Shown: piece by piece, positions 1 to 9,205 of the stretch
Layout: each line of letters starts with the position of its first letter
Numbering within the stretch: the stretch's first letter is position 1
Assembly: GCA_016870915.1 (NCBI GenBank)
Contig: VFZY01000023.1
Coordinates: 1 to 45,922, forward strand
Length of the DNA stretch: 45,922 nucleotides
Direction: 5' to 3'
From: Acidobacteriota bacterium
GTDB lineage: Bacteria; Acidobacteriota; Terriglobia; Bryobacterales; Bryobacteraceae
Notes under the pieces: generated by a model
Databases searched by the model: none
The model's input: only the letters and a program-made list of their open reading frames with translations
Told to the model about the DNA's origin: nothing
Position numbers and translations under genes: made by a program

Positions 1-1
1 C

Positions 2-61
2 CTGCCCTGGACTATCAAAATGTTCTTCCTGACCAAGGACACCGTGTACGCCGCAGGTTGA
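2..61 (+). CDS. C-terminal end of an unidentified gene (partial)
   Basis: An open frame enters from the left edge and ends at a TGA at 59-61, giving about 19 residues ending in KDTVYAAG. The tail is too short to assign to a family. The hairpin at 164-197 lies about 100 bases downstream, and its T-rich right flank could also terminate this gene. The frame may be chance; what supports it is only that it stays open to the edge and that no other gene covers these bases. Confidence 0.3.
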   Translation: MPWTIKMFFLTKDTVYAAG

Positions 62-163
62 ACTCAATGTCTACTAACCAACGGTCTGATTAATAACTCT
101 CATACTTAGGGCCAGTATACCAGCGCAGGCCGGGCGCTCCCGCGCTTTGCACTCAAAACACAA

Positions 164-197
164 AGGCCGAGGCCCGGTGATCCGGAAGCCTCGGCCT
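164..197. terminator. Bidirectional hairpin terminator
   Basis: A perfect 10-bp stem (164-173 with 188-197) encloses a further CCGG/CCGG pairing at 174-177 and 182-185. It is followed on the plus strand by GCTTTTCTT and on the minus strand by TTTGTGTTTTG. It sits 21 bases beyond the stop of the minus-strand glutamine synthetase, so it most likely ends that operon, and it could equally stop transcription from the left-edge gene. Confidence 0.75.
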
Positions 198-218
198 GCT
201 TTTCTTCGAGTGATTCGC

Positions 219-1649
219 CTAGAACTGGTTCCAGAGGAACTGGTTGTAGACTTCGTGGTGATACTGCACTTCCGGAGCCTTCACAAAGGTGCCGAGCAGC
301 TTCGGGCAGCGGTCTGCCGAAGCCTGCTTCAGATCGGCGTAACGCCCCTTCACGTCCGCTCCCAGCAGGCTTTCCGTCCAGGATGCGGCGCGGAAATTGT
401 CAATCGCGGTGTAAACGTTGTCCGGCAGGTAGCGTTCCGCCTGACGCAGGTTCTTCACCTTCGCGATTTCGCCCTGAAGACCGGTCTTGAACACAGCCAG
501 CATCACCATGTAGGGGTTGGCATCGGGACCAACCGATCGAACCTCGACACGCGCGGACTTTTCGTTGCCGATCGGGATGCGCACCATCGAACCGCGGTCG
601 GTGGCCGAGGCCTTGATCTGGTTCGGCGCTTCGAAGTGCGGGTCCAGGCGGCGGTAGGCGTTGACGCTGGCGTTCAGCATCAGGCAGATGTCGTTGCCGT
701 GCGTCAGAATGCGGTCGATGAACTGCCACGCCGTCTTGCTCATCTTCTCTTCGCCCTTGGGATCCCAGAAGATGTTCCGGCCATTCTTCGAAACCGAAAC
801 GTTCGTGTGCATGCCGTTGCCGTTCACGCCCACCACCGGCTTGGGCAGGAAGCTGACGCTGAGGCCCATGCTGTTGGCAACCTGCCGGCAGATCAGCTTG
901 TAGAGCTGGATCTGATCCGCCGCCTGCACCACTTCGCCGTAGCCGTAATTGATCTCGAACTGCGAGGGCGCCACTTCCGGGTGGTCCTTCTCGTTCTGGA
1001 AGCCCATCGCGCGCTGCACTTCGGCCGTCGTATCGATGAATTGGCGCAGCGGGTCGCCAGGCAGCGAATGGTAGTAGCCGCCCGTGTTCACGTACTCGAA
1101 CTTGCCGGTCTCATTGTAGCGGCGCTCCGCGTCGGTGCCGTTGAACAGGAAACCTTCAATTTCATTGGCCGCGTTCAGCGTGTACCCGTTCGATGCATAC
1201 TGCTCAGCCGCGAACCCCTTTAGAACGCCGCGAATATCGGCGCCATACGCGGAGCCGTCTTTGTCGATCACCTCGCCGAACACCAGCACTTTGCCGGAAC
1301 CGAAGTAGTCGGCCGGAGCCCAGTAAAACGACGGCCAGTCGATCGCCAGCCGCAGGTCGCTTTCGCGCTGTGCCGTGAAACCCCGGATCGAAGAACCGTC
1401 AAACGTCATGTTGTCCCAACTGTTCAGCAGGAACTTCTTGTCGTAATCGAGCATGTGCAGACGGCCTTCCAGGTCGCTGAACAGCAACGTCACAGCCTTG
1501 ATCCGCTTCTCGTCGGTGAGATACTTCAGTCGCTCCTCGCGGATCACATCCACGGAAACGCGTTCTTTCCGCTGCTGTTTGGCGGCGAGATTCAACTCTT
1601 CCAGCTCTTCGTACGAAAGTGCCAGAAAGTTACGCAGGTCGTTCGGCAT
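219..1649 (-). CDS. Glutamine synthetase-family protein, diverged GSI paralogue
   Basis: A 476-residue protein of the glutamine synthetase I fold. The beta-grasp region carries FDGSSIRGF near residue 85, and the catalytic domain carries PKPVVGVNGNGMHTNVS and a late RVEVRSVGPDANPYM block that corresponds to the glutamate/ATP-site RVEFR...NPY of GlnA. The region aligned to the adenylylated Tyr397 loop of GlnA is replaced by a different sequence (KVKNLRQAERYLPDN), so control by adenylyltransferase is not expected. The N-terminus is about 40 residues longer than in the neighbouring GlnA. A strong Shine-Dalgarno, AAGGAG, lies just before the ATG. It could make glutamine, or act on another amine as gamma-glutamyl ligases of this superfamily do; the sequence does not decide. 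It lies directly downstream of glnA but has its own -10 box. Confidence 0.9.
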   Translation of the reverse strand: MPNDLRNFLALSYEELEELNLAAKQQRKERVSVDVIREERLKYLTDEKRIKAVTLLFSDLEGRLHMLDYDKKFLLNSWDNMTFDGSSIRGFTAQRESDLRLAIDWPSFYWAPADYFGSGKVLVFGEVIDKDGSAYGADIRGVLKGFAAEQYASNGYTLNAANEIEGFLFNGTDAERRYNETGKFEYVNTGGYYHSLPGDPLRQFIDTTAEVQRAMGFQNEKDHPEVAPSQFEINYGYGEVVQAADQIQLYKLICRQVANSMGLSVSFLPKPVVGVNGNGMHTNVSVSKNGRNIFWDPKGEEKMSKTAWQFIDRILTHGNDICLMLNASVNAYRRLDPHFEAPNQIKASATDRGSMVRIPIGNEKSARVEVRSVGPDANPYMVMLAVFKTGLQGEIAKVKNLRQAERYLPDNVYTAIDNFRAASWTESLLGADVKGRYADLKQASADRCPKLLGTFVKAPEVQYHHEVYNQFLWNQF

Positions 1650-1723
1650 CGATCTCCTTCTAGTTCGGAAAAGGTGTTTCGCGGGTCACGTCGGCATGAG
1701 CCGGCACATGGCTCGGATACCTG

Positions 1724-1729
1724 ATTATA
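1724..1729 (-). promoter_or_regulatory. -10 box (TATAAT) for the downstream glutamine synthetase paralogue
   Basis: A perfect TATAAT lies on the minus strand in the 171-base gap between the two synthetase genes, about 75 bases before the paralogue's ATG. The best -35 at a 17-base spacing is TTTCGG, which is weak, so activation or an alternative factor may be needed. It implies that the paralogue can be transcribed separately from glnA. Confidence 0.5.
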
Positions 1730-1820
1730 GCGGATCGCCGGGCGCCCGAAACACCCGGAAAGGCACCCGCTCAATCGGTTTTTTCTATCGGTACGATTAA
1801 ATCCGCTTGCAGGCCGGCGC

Positions 1821-3230
1821 TCAAATGTCGTAGTAGAGCGAAAACTCGTAGGGGTGCGGACGCAGCCGGACAGCGTCGGCTTCGTGCTTCCGCTTGTACG
1901 AAATGAAGGTCTCAACCAGATCTTCCGTGAACACGTCCCCGCGCGTCAGGAACGCATGGTCGGATTCCAGGCAATCCAGCGCCTCATCCAGCGAAGCCGG
2001 CATGGAAGGCACGTTCTTCATCTCTTCGGGAGAAAGGTCGTAAATGTCCTTGTCCAACGGCTCACCCGGATCGGAGCGGGTGAGAATGCCGTCAATGCCG
2101 GCCATCAGCATGGCGGCAAACGCCATGTACGGGTTGCAGGAAGGGTCCGGAGGCCGGAACTCAACCCGCTTCGCCTTGGGACTCGCCGAATACATCGGAA
2201 TCCGCACCGCCGCGCTGCGATTGCGGCGCGAATAGGCCAGGTTCACCGGAGCCTCATAGCCAGGCACCAGCCGCTTGTAACTGTTCGTCGTCGGCGCGAT
2301 AATCGCGCTCAACGCCCGCGCATGCTTGAGCAGCCCGCCAATGTAATAGAGCGCCAGTTCGCTCAGGCCCGCGTACCCGTCGCCCGCAAACAGCGGCCTG
2401 CCTGACTTCCACAGGCTCTGGTGACAGTGCATGCCGCTGCCGTTGTCGCCAAACAACGGCTTGGGCATGAACGTCACGCTCTTGCCGTACTGATAGGCCA
2501 CGTTGCGGACAATGTACTTGTACAGCATCATGTTGTCCGCCGACTTCACCATCGTGTCGAACTTCTGGTCGATCTCGCACTGCCCGCCCGTCGCCACCTC
2601 ATGGTGATGGCACTCGATGTTCAGGCCGCACTTGATCATGGTCTGCACCATCTCGCCGCGCAGGTCCATGTAGTGGTCCGTCGGCGGCACCGGGAAGTAA
2701 CCCTCCTTGTACCGCGGCCGGTAGCCCAGATTGTTCTCTTCCCGCCCCGTGTTCCAGCGGCCTTCCTCGGCATCGATAAAATAGAACCCGGAATGGACGT
2801 TCGAATCGAAACGCACGTTGTCGAAGATGAAGAACTCGGCTTCGGCTCCGAAGTAGATCGTGTCCGCCACCCCGGTGTTGTTCAGATACCGTTCGGCCTT
2901 CTGGGCGATGTACCGCGGGTCGCGCTCGTAGTGCTGGCGCGTGATGGGGTCAATCACGTTCCCGCTCATCACCAGTGTTGGCACTTCGAAAAACGGGTCG
3001 ATGTACGCCGTGCCCGGGTCCGGAATCAACAGCATGTCGCTTTCGTTGATGGCCGCCCAGCCGCGGATGCTCGATCCGTCGATGCCAAATCCCTCCTCGA
3101 AGCTGTCCTCGGTCAACTGGCTGATCGGGTAGGTGATGTGGTGGTGCAGGCCCGGAATATCGGCAAACCGCAGGTCCACCTGACGGGCATCATGGGCCTT
3201 GGCGAACTCAAGAACTTCTTGTGGGGTCAT
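1821..3230 (-). CDS. glnA: Glutamine synthetase type I
   Basis: Catalyses ATP-dependent condensation of glutamate and ammonium in the cytoplasm and is the entry point of nitrogen assimilation. It is 469 residues, the usual GSI length. [11 protein letters not shown] (about 48-58), [10 protein letters not shown] (about 127-136), [12 protein letters not shown] (about 261-272), [17 protein letters not shown] (about 312-328) and [15 protein letters not shown] (about 354-368) are the metal, ATP and glutamate site blocks. [10 protein letters not shown] contains Tyr397, the residue that is adenylylated in E. coli, so it is of the adenylylatable GSI-beta kind. The start is supported by GGAG six bases upstream and by the family-typical N-terminus. 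A sigma70-like promoter lies at 3364-3393, leaving a leader of about 125 bases. The paralogue follows on the same strand. Confidence 0.97.
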   Translation of the reverse strand: MTPQEVLEFAKAHDARQVDLRFADIPGLHHHITYPISQLTEDSFEEGFGIDGSSIRGWAAINESDMLLIPDPGTAYIDPFFEVPTLVMSGNVIDPITRQHYERDPRYIAQKAERYLNNTGVADTIYFGAEAEFFIFDNVRFDSNVHSGFYFIDAEEGRWNTGREENNLGYRPRYKEGYFPVPPTDHYMDLRGEMVQTMIKCGLNIECHHHEVATGGQCEIDQKFDTMVKSADNMMLYKYIVRNVAYQYGKSVTFMPKPLFGDNGSGMHCHQSLWKSGRPLFAGDGYAGLSELALYYIGGLLKHARALSAIIAPTTNSYKRLVPGYEAPVNLAYSRRNRSAAVRIPMYSASPKAKRVEFRPPDPSCNPYMAFAAMLMAGIDGILTRSDPGEPLDKDIYDLSPEEMKNVPSMPASLDEALDCLESDHAFLTRGDVFTEDLVETFISYKRKHEADAVRLRPHPYEFSLYYDI

Positions 3231-3363
3231 GGCTTCTCCGTTCCATTCCGGCTCAAGCCGCCTGGTCTCGCGGCCCTCGCTCTTGCAGTCGGTGGCCGGC
3301 GAGCCCGGGGCTCCGCCCGCCGCTTACTCCGGTTTCGGCGAACTCGCGGTTTCGGGAAGTTGT

Positions 3364-3393
3364 AGGATAGCCAATCGGGTTTGGAAGCGTCAA
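3364..3393 (-). promoter_or_regulatory. Sigma70-type promoter of glnA
   Basis: On the minus strand TTGACG (3388-3393) is separated by 18 bases from TATCCT (3364-3369). It points toward glnA and implies a leader of roughly 125 bases before its ATG. The same gap must also serve the divergent amidohydrolase gene, whose promoter I could not place. Confidence 0.6.
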
Positions 3394-3423
3394 ATCGAAA
3401 ATATTGATGGAGTGCACGCCGCA

Positions 3424-4845
3424 ATGAAACTTGTTCTTCTCCTCGCGGGACTGCTTCTGGCGGACCCGGGCGCCGCCCAGGATTACGATCTCGTCATCCA
3501 GGGGGGCCGTGTCATCGACCCTCAATCCGGCCTCGACGCCATCCGCCACCTGGGCATCCGCGGCGGCAAAGTCGGCGCCCTCTCCCAGCGCCCCCTCACC
3601 GGCCGGCGCGTCCTCGATGCGGCCGGGCTCGTCGTCTCCCCCGGCTTCATCGACCTCCACTGGCATGGAACCAAGGCCCGTTCCGCCCAGGCGCAAGCCC
3701 AGGACGGCGTCACCGCTCAGCTTGAACTCGAACTGGGCACCGGCGATATCGACAAATACTATGGTGAGCGCGCCGGCAAATGGGCCATCCACTACGGCGC
3801 GTCCATTGGCCACATTCCGGCGCGCATGGCCCTCATGCATGATCCCGGTGTCCTGGTGCCCTCCGGCCCCGCCGCCAAGCGTGCCGCCACCCCCGAAGAG
3901 ATCTCTGACCTCCAGCGCCGCATCGAACATGGCCTGAAGCGAGGCGCACCCGCCGTCGGCTTCGGCATCGGCTACACCGCCGCCGCTTCCCATTGGGAAA
4001 TCCTCCAGATCTTCAAGACCGCCGCCCGCAACAAAGCGGCCTGCCATGTCCATCTGCGGGGCGGGCACGGCAACATTGGCCGCGTGGGCGACCTGCAGGA
4101 GGTCATCGCCGCCGCCGCCATCACCGGCGCCTCCGTCCACCCCGTGCACATCAATTCCAGCGGCCACGATGACACCCCCAAGCTGCTTGAGATGATCGAA
4201 GGCGCCAGAGCCCATGGCGTCGACATCACCACCGAATGCTACCCCTACGCCGCCGGCATGACCCGCATCGAAGCCGCCCTCTTCGACAGCCACGAAAATG
4301 AACCCGAAAGCTACTACCGGACCTTCCAATGGACAGCCACCGGTGAGCGCCTCACCCGGGGGACTTTTCTCAACTTCCGCAAGCAGGGCGGCACCGTCAT
4401 CGTCCACTCAAACACAGAACCCATGGTGCGGGCCGCCCTCGCCAGCCCGCTCACCATGATCGCCAGCGATGGCTTCGACGTCGAACCCGGCAACCATCCC
4501 CGCGGCGCCGGGACCTTCTCACGTGTGGTCGGCCGCTATTCGCGGGACGAGAAGCTGTTCCCGCTCATGGAAGCCCTGCGGAAGATAACCATCATGCCGG
4601 CCAAACGGCTGGAATCCCGCGTCGCCGCCATGAAGAACAAGGGGCGCATACGCGTGGGGTCCGACGCCGACATCACCGTCTTCGACCCGGCGCGAATCAA
4701 TGACCGCGCCACGTACGAAAAGTCCGATACCCCCTCGGAAGGCATCCGCTGGGTTCTCGTCAACGGCACGCCCGTCGTCGACCAGGGCCAACTGGTGCCC
4801 AATGTCTTCCCGGGTCAAGGCATCCGGGCGGCAATCACGCCCTGA
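3424..4845 (+). CDS. Secreted amidohydrolase, D-aminoacylase-like
   Basis: A 473-residue metal-dependent amidohydrolase. The frame is open further upstream, but ATG 3424 begins a clear signal peptide (MKLVLLLAGLLLADPGAAQ), so this start is preferred and the protein is probably exported. After it comes the composite beta-sandwich of the superfamily (DLVIQGGRVIDPQSG), then SPGFIDLHWHG with the HxH metal pair (H79, H81), HVHLRGGHGN, PVHINSSGHD, and a late IASDGFDVEPG block holding the likely catalytic Asp. The C-terminus returns to the sandwich (GSDADITVFDPARI), typical of D-aminoacylase/dihydroorotase-like enzymes. The substrate, perhaps an N-acyl-D-amino acid, is inferred from family only. A 7-bp hairpin with no T-run (4852-4879) follows the stop. 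Confidence 0.85.
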   Translation: MKLVLLLAGLLLADPGAAQDYDLVIQGGRVIDPQSGLDAIRHLGIRGGKVGALSQRPLTGRRVLDAAGLVVSPGFIDLHWHGTKARSAQAQAQDGVTAQLELELGTGDIDKYYGERAGKWAIHYGASIGHIPARMALMHDPGVLVPSGPAAKRAATPEEISDLQRRIEHGLKRGAPAVGFGIGYTAAASHWEILQIFKTAARNKAACHVHLRGGHGNIGRVGDLQEVIAAAAITGASVHPVHINSSGHDDTPKLLEMIEGARAHGVDITTECYPYAAGMTRIEAALFDSHENEPESYYRTFQWTATGERLTRGTFLNFRKQGGTVIVHSNTEPMVRAALASPLTMIASDGFDVEPGNHPRGAGTFSRVVGRYSRDEKLFPLMEALRKITIMPAKRLESRVAAMKNKGRIRVGSDADITVFDPARINDRATYEKSDTPSEGIRWVLVNGTPVVDQGQLVPNVFPGQGIRAAITP

Positions 4846-4870
4846 CGGATCGCTGCCTTAAGAAGCGCAC

Positions 4871-5107
4871 TCAGGCAGCTTCCGCCGCCGGCTCGGTCCG
4901 CCGGGCGCCCTCGGCGGACTTTTCGGACGAAAGCCCGGCAAAGTCCTGCGCCACCAAAATCTCCTCGAATATCCAGAAGCAGCTTGACCTTGCCCTCCAC
5001 GGCCGCCATGCCGGTCAGAAACGGCAGATAAACACCCTGGCCAAATTCATCGGCGCAGGTCCACCACCGGAATCACCTTGCCGCGCAGGTAAAGCCGATA
5101 CGCCGCC
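4871..5107 (-). pseudogene. cheW: Decayed cheW remnant
   Basis: Reading the minus strand, pieces of a CheW domain appear in order but in different frames. The first is YRLYLRGKVIPVVDLRR followed by TGA. The second is FGQGVYLPFLTGMAAVEGK and LLLDIR. After a one-base frame change comes EILVAQDFAGLSSEK and an Ala/Glu-rich tail ending at TGA (4871-4873). About 65 residues between the VVDLR strand and the FGQGV segment are missing, as is the N-terminus. CheW couples chemoreceptors to the CheA kinase; this copy cannot be functional. It fills what would otherwise be an empty 309-base gap between the amidohydrolase and the receptor. No other chemotaxis gene is in view. Confidence 0.75.
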
Positions 5108-5154
5108 CCGCTATTGACCCCGCCCCGCCCCCTCTGCCAATCTGGTAGTTGCAA

Positions 5155-8100
5155 ATGAGTTGCAGTTCTACTCTCCAGGCCCTCGCTCTCCTCCTCGGCG
5201 CCTCCACCGCGCTCGCCCAATCCACCGAAGGCTCTTTTGCCGGCATCATCCTCGACGCGCAGCAAAAACCCGTCCCCGCCGCCGCCGTCCGCGCCACCAA
5301 CACATCCACCGGCCTCACCCGCTTCACCCGCGCCAACCACCAGGGCTACTACATCATCCCCCTCCTCCCCATCGGCCGCTACACGCTCGACGCCGAAGCC
5401 CCCGGCCTCGAACGCAAGACCGTCACCGGCCTCCAGGTCGAAATTGACCGCACCCTCCGCGTCGACTTCGAACTCCAGCCCGCAACCGTCCGCGAATCCG
5501 TTCAGGTCACCGCCGCGCCCCCGCTGATCGATACCGAATCCGGCGCCCAGGGCACCATCATCGAGAACCGCCGCATCGTCGACCTCCCGCTCAACGGCCG
5601 CCAGTTCCTCGAACTCGCCAAACTCACTCCGGGGGTCGTGCAGAACGCCGGCGGCAGCCTCCGCGCCGAACTCACCGGCAACCTCGCCGGCCCTAACATC
5701 ACGGTCTACGGCGCCCGCGAATCCGACAACTATTACTCCATCGACGGCATCTCCGCCAATGACCGTTTCTACAACTCGCCCACCGTGCTCCCCTCCGTCG
5801 ACGCCGTCGCCGAATTCAAGGTGATGTCGTCCGCCTACGCCGCGGAAGCCGGCGGCCAGGGCGGCGCCAACATCAATATCTCGATCAAGTCGGGCGGCTC
5901 CCAGCTCCACGGCAGCATCTACCACTTCAACCGCAACAGCGCCTTCGACACCCGCAACGCGTTCGACCTCCTCGACCGCACCGGCGACGGCCGTGCCGAC
6001 ATCCCCCAGTTTCAGCAAAACCAGTTCGGCGCCACGCTCGGCGGCCCTCTCCGTAAATCCCGGACGTTCTACTTCGCCGGCTATGAAGGCCTTCGCGTCC
6101 GCAAGTCCATCACCCAACTCCAGACCGTGCCCACGCTCGCCATGCGCGGCGGCGATTTCCGCGAACTGCGCGGCGCAGGGCTCGCCGGCCGCGTCATCGA
6201 TCCGCTCACCAACCAGGAATTCTCCACACCCAACGTCATCCCCCCCGCCCGGCTTGATCGCGTTGCCACCGCCATGCTGCGCTTCGTCCCGGAGCCCAAC
6301 CGGCCCGGCATCTCGCAGAACTACGTCGCCCAACCCAAGGAACGCAACACCGGCGATCAGGGTGTCTTCCGGATCGATCAGAACTACTCGGAAATCGATC
6401 GCGTCTTTGCCCGCGGCCTCATCTCCCAATCCGAAGGCTACCTTCCCTTCGGCACCCGCAGCGTCCTCGGCACCGTCCGCAGCGCCGTCCCCGGCTTCGG
6501 CAACCTCCTCTCCCTCAATAGCCGCAACCTCGCCCTCGGCTGGACACGTGTCTTTTCCCCCGGCGCCGTCGGCGAACTCCGCCTCGGCCTCAACCGCGTC
6601 ACCGGCGGTCAATTGCCCGGCAACGCCGGTACCGATTTCACCACCACGGCGGGCATCCGGGGACTCCCACCCCTCCCGCCCAATCACCGAGGATTCCCCC
6701 GCTTCTCCGTCGCCGGCTACCCCGAATTCGGCGACATCGAATTCACCATCGATCGCAACAATACCGAGTATTCCGCCGACTACAATCTCACCTGGATCCG
6801 CCGCAACCATACCTATAAGGCGGGTGGCATGTATCGCCGCGTCCACTTCGCGCCCCGTTCTTACCAGATCCCCCGTGGCCAATACCAGTTCGGTGGCGCC
6901 ACCACTGGCGCCTTCTCCGGCGCCGCCCTCGCTGACTTCCTCCTCGGCCACCCCGATACCTTCAACCTCGCCGACATCGACGACGCCTACCTCATGGGCA
7001 ACGAGTACTCCGGTTACGCTCAGACCGACTGGCGCGCCAGCCGCCGCCTCACCCTCAACCTCGGCATCCGCTACGAGTTCTTCGGCTCACTCTACGACCG
7101 TTTCGACCGCCTCTCCACGTTCGACATCACCCGCCGCGCCTTCATCGTTTCCAGCCACAACGGCCAGGTGGCCGCGCCCTCGAACATCAGCAACACACCC
7201 GGCTTCGGCGCCAGTCAGATCTCAGTCACCAACCCCGCCGGGACCTTCCGCTTCCCCATCATCACCACCGAACAGGCCGGTCTGCCGCGCGGCATCATCC
7301 GTAACGATCGCAACAACTGGGCGCCCCGCTTCGGCTTTGCCTTCGACCCCACCGGCCGCGGCCGCGCCGCCATCCGCGGCGCCTACGGCATCTTCTACTC
7401 GCGGCCCATGTACTCAACCCGCCAGCAGCTTGCGCTTCAACCCCCTTACTCGAACCGTTTCCAGAAGGTGTTCGGCAATGCGGGAACCGCCGCCAATCCC
7501 ACCTCCATCGCTACCGCGGGCGCCGAATTCCCGGCCCCCACCCTGCTCAACGCCAGCCAGTTCCCCGACACCAACTTTCCTGCCGGTTACGTCCAGCAGT
7601 GGAACTTCACGCTCGAAACCACCGCCGCGTCCGATTGGAAGCTCAGCCTGGCGTACGTCGGCTCAAAGGGCACCAGGCTCTACTCGAACCGCCTCTGGAA
7701 CTTCCCCCTGCCCGGCGCGCAGCCCGGCGGCGCCGTACCCGCCAACCGAGGCCCCAACACCTCCATCGGAATCTTCCAGAACGGCCAGTGGATCGGCGGC
7801 CCCCCGCCCCAACTCGCCGTCCAGGGGCCCGCCTTCCTCCGCTTCAACACCCTCCCGGAAGCCCCCGGCATGTTCTTCGCCTTCCTCATGAACACCAGCG
7901 GCTTCTCGAACTACCACGCCGGAACGCTCCGCGCCGAACGCCGCTACGGAGGCGGCCTCACCGTCGATGCCAGCCTCACCTGGTCCAAGTCGCTCGACAA
8001 CGACAGCCTCGGCATTCCCGTCGCGGACTCCTCGGCCACCGATCAGAACCCCTTTGACAAGAGCATCGAAAAGGCCCGCTCCTCCTACGACATCCGCCAG

Positions 8101-8712
8101 CGCGCCGTCGCCAGCTTCGCGTGGGATATCCCGTTCGGCCGCGGCCTCCTCGGTGGCTGGCAGGCCGGTGGCATCGCCACGTTCGAATCCGGCCTCCCCT
8201 TCAGCGTCAACCTCAACGGCGACTACTACGGCATCGGCTCCAGCCGGCGCGGCCGCACGGACCTTGCCGGCGACCCCAACGACGGCCCCCGCGCCACCAC
8301 CCAATGGTTCAACACCCGGGCCTTTGTTCTGCCCCCGGTCGAAGTCACCACTTTCCCCTTCCTCTTCGTCCCCGGTCCCGACTTCGTCCGCCGCATGCCC
8401 ACCCCCCTCGGCCGCTTCGGCCAGGCCGGCCGCAACATCGTCGATTCCGACGGCGTGGGGACCATCAACTTCTCCATGCTCAAGAACTTCCGGATCACCG
8501 AACGCACCCGCATTCAGTTCCGCACGGAAATCTTCAACCTCCTCAACCACGCCGAATGGGGCTTCCCCAACCGCGAGTTCCTCGTCCCCGGCGCCGCCAC
8601 CATCCTCAACCCCAACTGGGACCGCCGCACCCTCAACCCCGACTTCGGCAAAATCGGCCAGACCCGAATCGACTCACGCCAGATCCAATTCGCGTTGAAA
8701 CTCCTGTTTTAG
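5155..8712 (+). CDS. Oar-like TonB-dependent receptor with carboxypeptidase-regulatory domain
   Basis: An outer-membrane protein of 1,185 residues, very likely a transporter for polymer or oligomer uptake. An N-terminal signal peptide (ending ALAQ) leads into a beta-sandwich regulatory domain (GSFAGIILDAQQKPVPAAAV to about residue 105). A plug-like region follows with IVDLPLNGRQFLELAKLTPGV and the VDAVAEFKVMSSAYAAEAG motif typical of the acidobacterial family. A long beta-barrel rich in aromatic alternation ends in IQFALKLLF with the usual C-terminal aromatic. I chose ATG 5155 over TTG 5149 because it starts the signal peptide directly. Codons are strongly C-ending. No TonB box or partner lipoprotein is obvious, and the substrate is unknown. 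Confidence 0.9.
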   Translation: MSCSSTLQALALLLGASTALAQSTEGSFAGIILDAQQKPVPAAAVRATNTSTGLTRFTRANHQGYYIIPLLPIGRYTLDAEAPGLERKTVTGLQVEIDRTLRVDFELQPATVRESVQVTAAPPLIDTESGAQGTIIENRRIVDLPLNGRQFLELAKLTPGVVQNAGGSLRAELTGNLAGPNITVYGARESDNYYSIDGISANDRFYNSPTVLPSVDAVAEFKVMSSAYAAEAGGQGGANINISIKSGGSQLHGSIYHFNRNSAFDTRNAFDLLDRTGDGRADIPQFQQNQFGATLGGPLRKSRTFYFAGYEGLRVRKSITQLQTVPTLAMRGGDFRELRGAGLAGRVIDPLTNQEFSTPNVIPPARLDRVATAMLRFVPEPNRPGISQNYVAQPKERNTGDQGVFRIDQNYSEIDRVFARGLISQSEGYLPFGTRSVLGTVRSAVPGFGNLLSLNSRNLALGWTRVFSPGAVGELRLGLNRVTGGQLPGNAGTDFTTTAGIRGLPPLPPNHRGFPRFSVAGYPEFGDIEFTIDRNNTEYSADYNLTWIRRNHTYKAGGMYRRVHFAPRSYQIPRGQYQFGGATTGAFSGAALADFLLGHPDTFNLADIDDAYLMGNEYSGYAQTDWRASRRLTLNLGIRYEFFGSLYDRFDRLSTFDITRRAFIVSSHNGQVAAPSNISNTPGFGASQISVTNPAGTFRFPIITTEQAGLPRGIIRNDRNNWAPRFGFAFDPTGRGRAAIRGAYGIFYSRPMYSTRQQLALQPPYSNRFQKVFGNAGTAANPTSIATAGAEFPAPTLLNASQFPDTNFPAGYVQQWNFTLETTAASDWKLSLAYVGSKGTRLYSNRLWNFPLPGAQPGGAVPANRGPNTSIGIFQNGQWIGGPPPQLAVQGPAFLRFNTLPEAPGMFFAFLMNTSGFSNYHAGTLRAERRYGGGLTVDASLTWSKSLDNDSLGIPVADSSATDQNPFDKSIEKARSSYDIRQRAVASFAWDIPFGRGLLGGWQAGGIATFESGLPFSVNLNGDYYGIGSSRRGRTDLAGDPNDGPRATTQWFNTRAFVLPPVEVTTFPFLFVPGPDFVRRMPTPLGRFGQAGRNIVDSDGVGTINFSMLKNFRITERTRIQFRTEIFNLLNHAEWGFPNREFLVPGAATILNPNWDRRTLNPDFGKIGQTRIDSRQIQFALKLLF

Positions 8713-8762
8713 AGCGAACGCCGGGTCCAAGTCTCTTGGGTAGGGGAAAAGCGCACCCGTCA

Positions 8763-8975
8763 CTAGAGCAAACTTCGGAACTCTTGCTCCGTAAGGCCTG
8801 CGTCGCGTACAATGCCTGCCATCGTGTGCGGATTCACCGGGTCATGCCGTGGAATCGTGACGATGCGCGCACCATTCGTCATCACAATGTGCTTGCCTTG
8901 CCGCGCGATCGAGAATCCCGCCTTTTGCAAAGCTCTGACTGCCCTCTGATGGGGAACGTCCGCAATTTTGCCCAC
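8763..8975 (-). CDS. hicA: HicA-family mRNA interferase toxin
   Basis: A 70-residue protein of the HicA/YcfA fold, a small dsRBD-like RNase that cleaves mRNA when not bound by HicB. It has the expected ALQKAGFSIARQGKHIVM with the catalytic-position His, then VTIPRHDPVNPHTMAGIVRDAGLTEQEF. The usual glycine-serine before the His is Gly-Lys here. It lies three bases after hicB, so the pair is translated together with antitoxin first. It appears full length and intact, unlike the second HicAB pair at 33950-34583. Confidence 0.9.
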   Translation of the reverse strand: MGKIADVPHQRAVRALQKAGFSIARQGKHIVMTNGARIVTIPRHDPVNPHTMAGIVRDAGLTEQEFRSLL

Positions 8976-8978
8976 GGC

Positions 8979-9176
8979 CTACGCCTGAATCTCAACTTCG
9001 CGGAGTTCCCTTTCGCCTCCAAGTTGCCGCGCAACAGCAATGTATTCCTGAATAGCGTCCTTGATGTTCTCCAGCGCTTCTTCTTCGGTCTTTCCCTGCG
9101 ACCAGCAGCCAGGCAAACCTGGACACGAGACACTGTAGCCTTCTTCAGACCGTATCAAGGCAACGGGGTACTTCAT
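8979..9176 (-). CDS. hicB: HicB-family antitoxin
   Basis: A 65-residue short HicB. The partially degraded RNase H-like fold is seen in MKYPVALIRSEEGYSV followed by CPGLPGCWSQGKTEEEAL, the family hallmark, and it ends shortly after the NIKDAIQEYI helix. There is no C-terminal DNA-binding segment, so autoregulation would need another mechanism. The ATG at 9176 is preferred over longer in-frame alternatives because it begins the conserved strand and has AGGAAGG about nine bases upstream. It is the first gene of the pair and neutralises the adjacent HicA. Confidence 0.88.
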   Translation of the reverse strand: MKYPVALIRSEEGYSVSCPGLPGCWSQGKTEEEALENIKDAIQEYIAVARQLGGERELREVEIQA

Positions 9177-9184
9177 TTTGGTAA

Positions 9185-9205
9185 CCTTCCTCTTTCCAGA
9201 ATATA
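9185..9205 (-). promoter_or_regulatory. -10 box and Shine-Dalgarno of hicBA
   Basis: TATATT on the minus strand (9200-9205) is followed by AGAGGAAGG (9185-9193) and then by the hicB ATG, giving a predicted leader of only about 17 bases. I see no good -35 match at the usual distance. Confidence 0.4.

Noticed and set aside
4852-4879. A terminator after the amidohydrolase gene
   Set aside because: The hairpin has a 7-bp stem and a 14-base loop with no T-run, and overlaps the end of the cheW remnant; the evidence is too weak for a separate call.
5047-6951. A 634-residue open frame on the minus strand opposite the first receptor gene
   Set aside because: It is glycine/alanine/acidic repeat-like sequence produced by the C-ending codons of the receptor gene on the other strand. 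Only its last residues are meaningful, and those belong to the cheW remnant.
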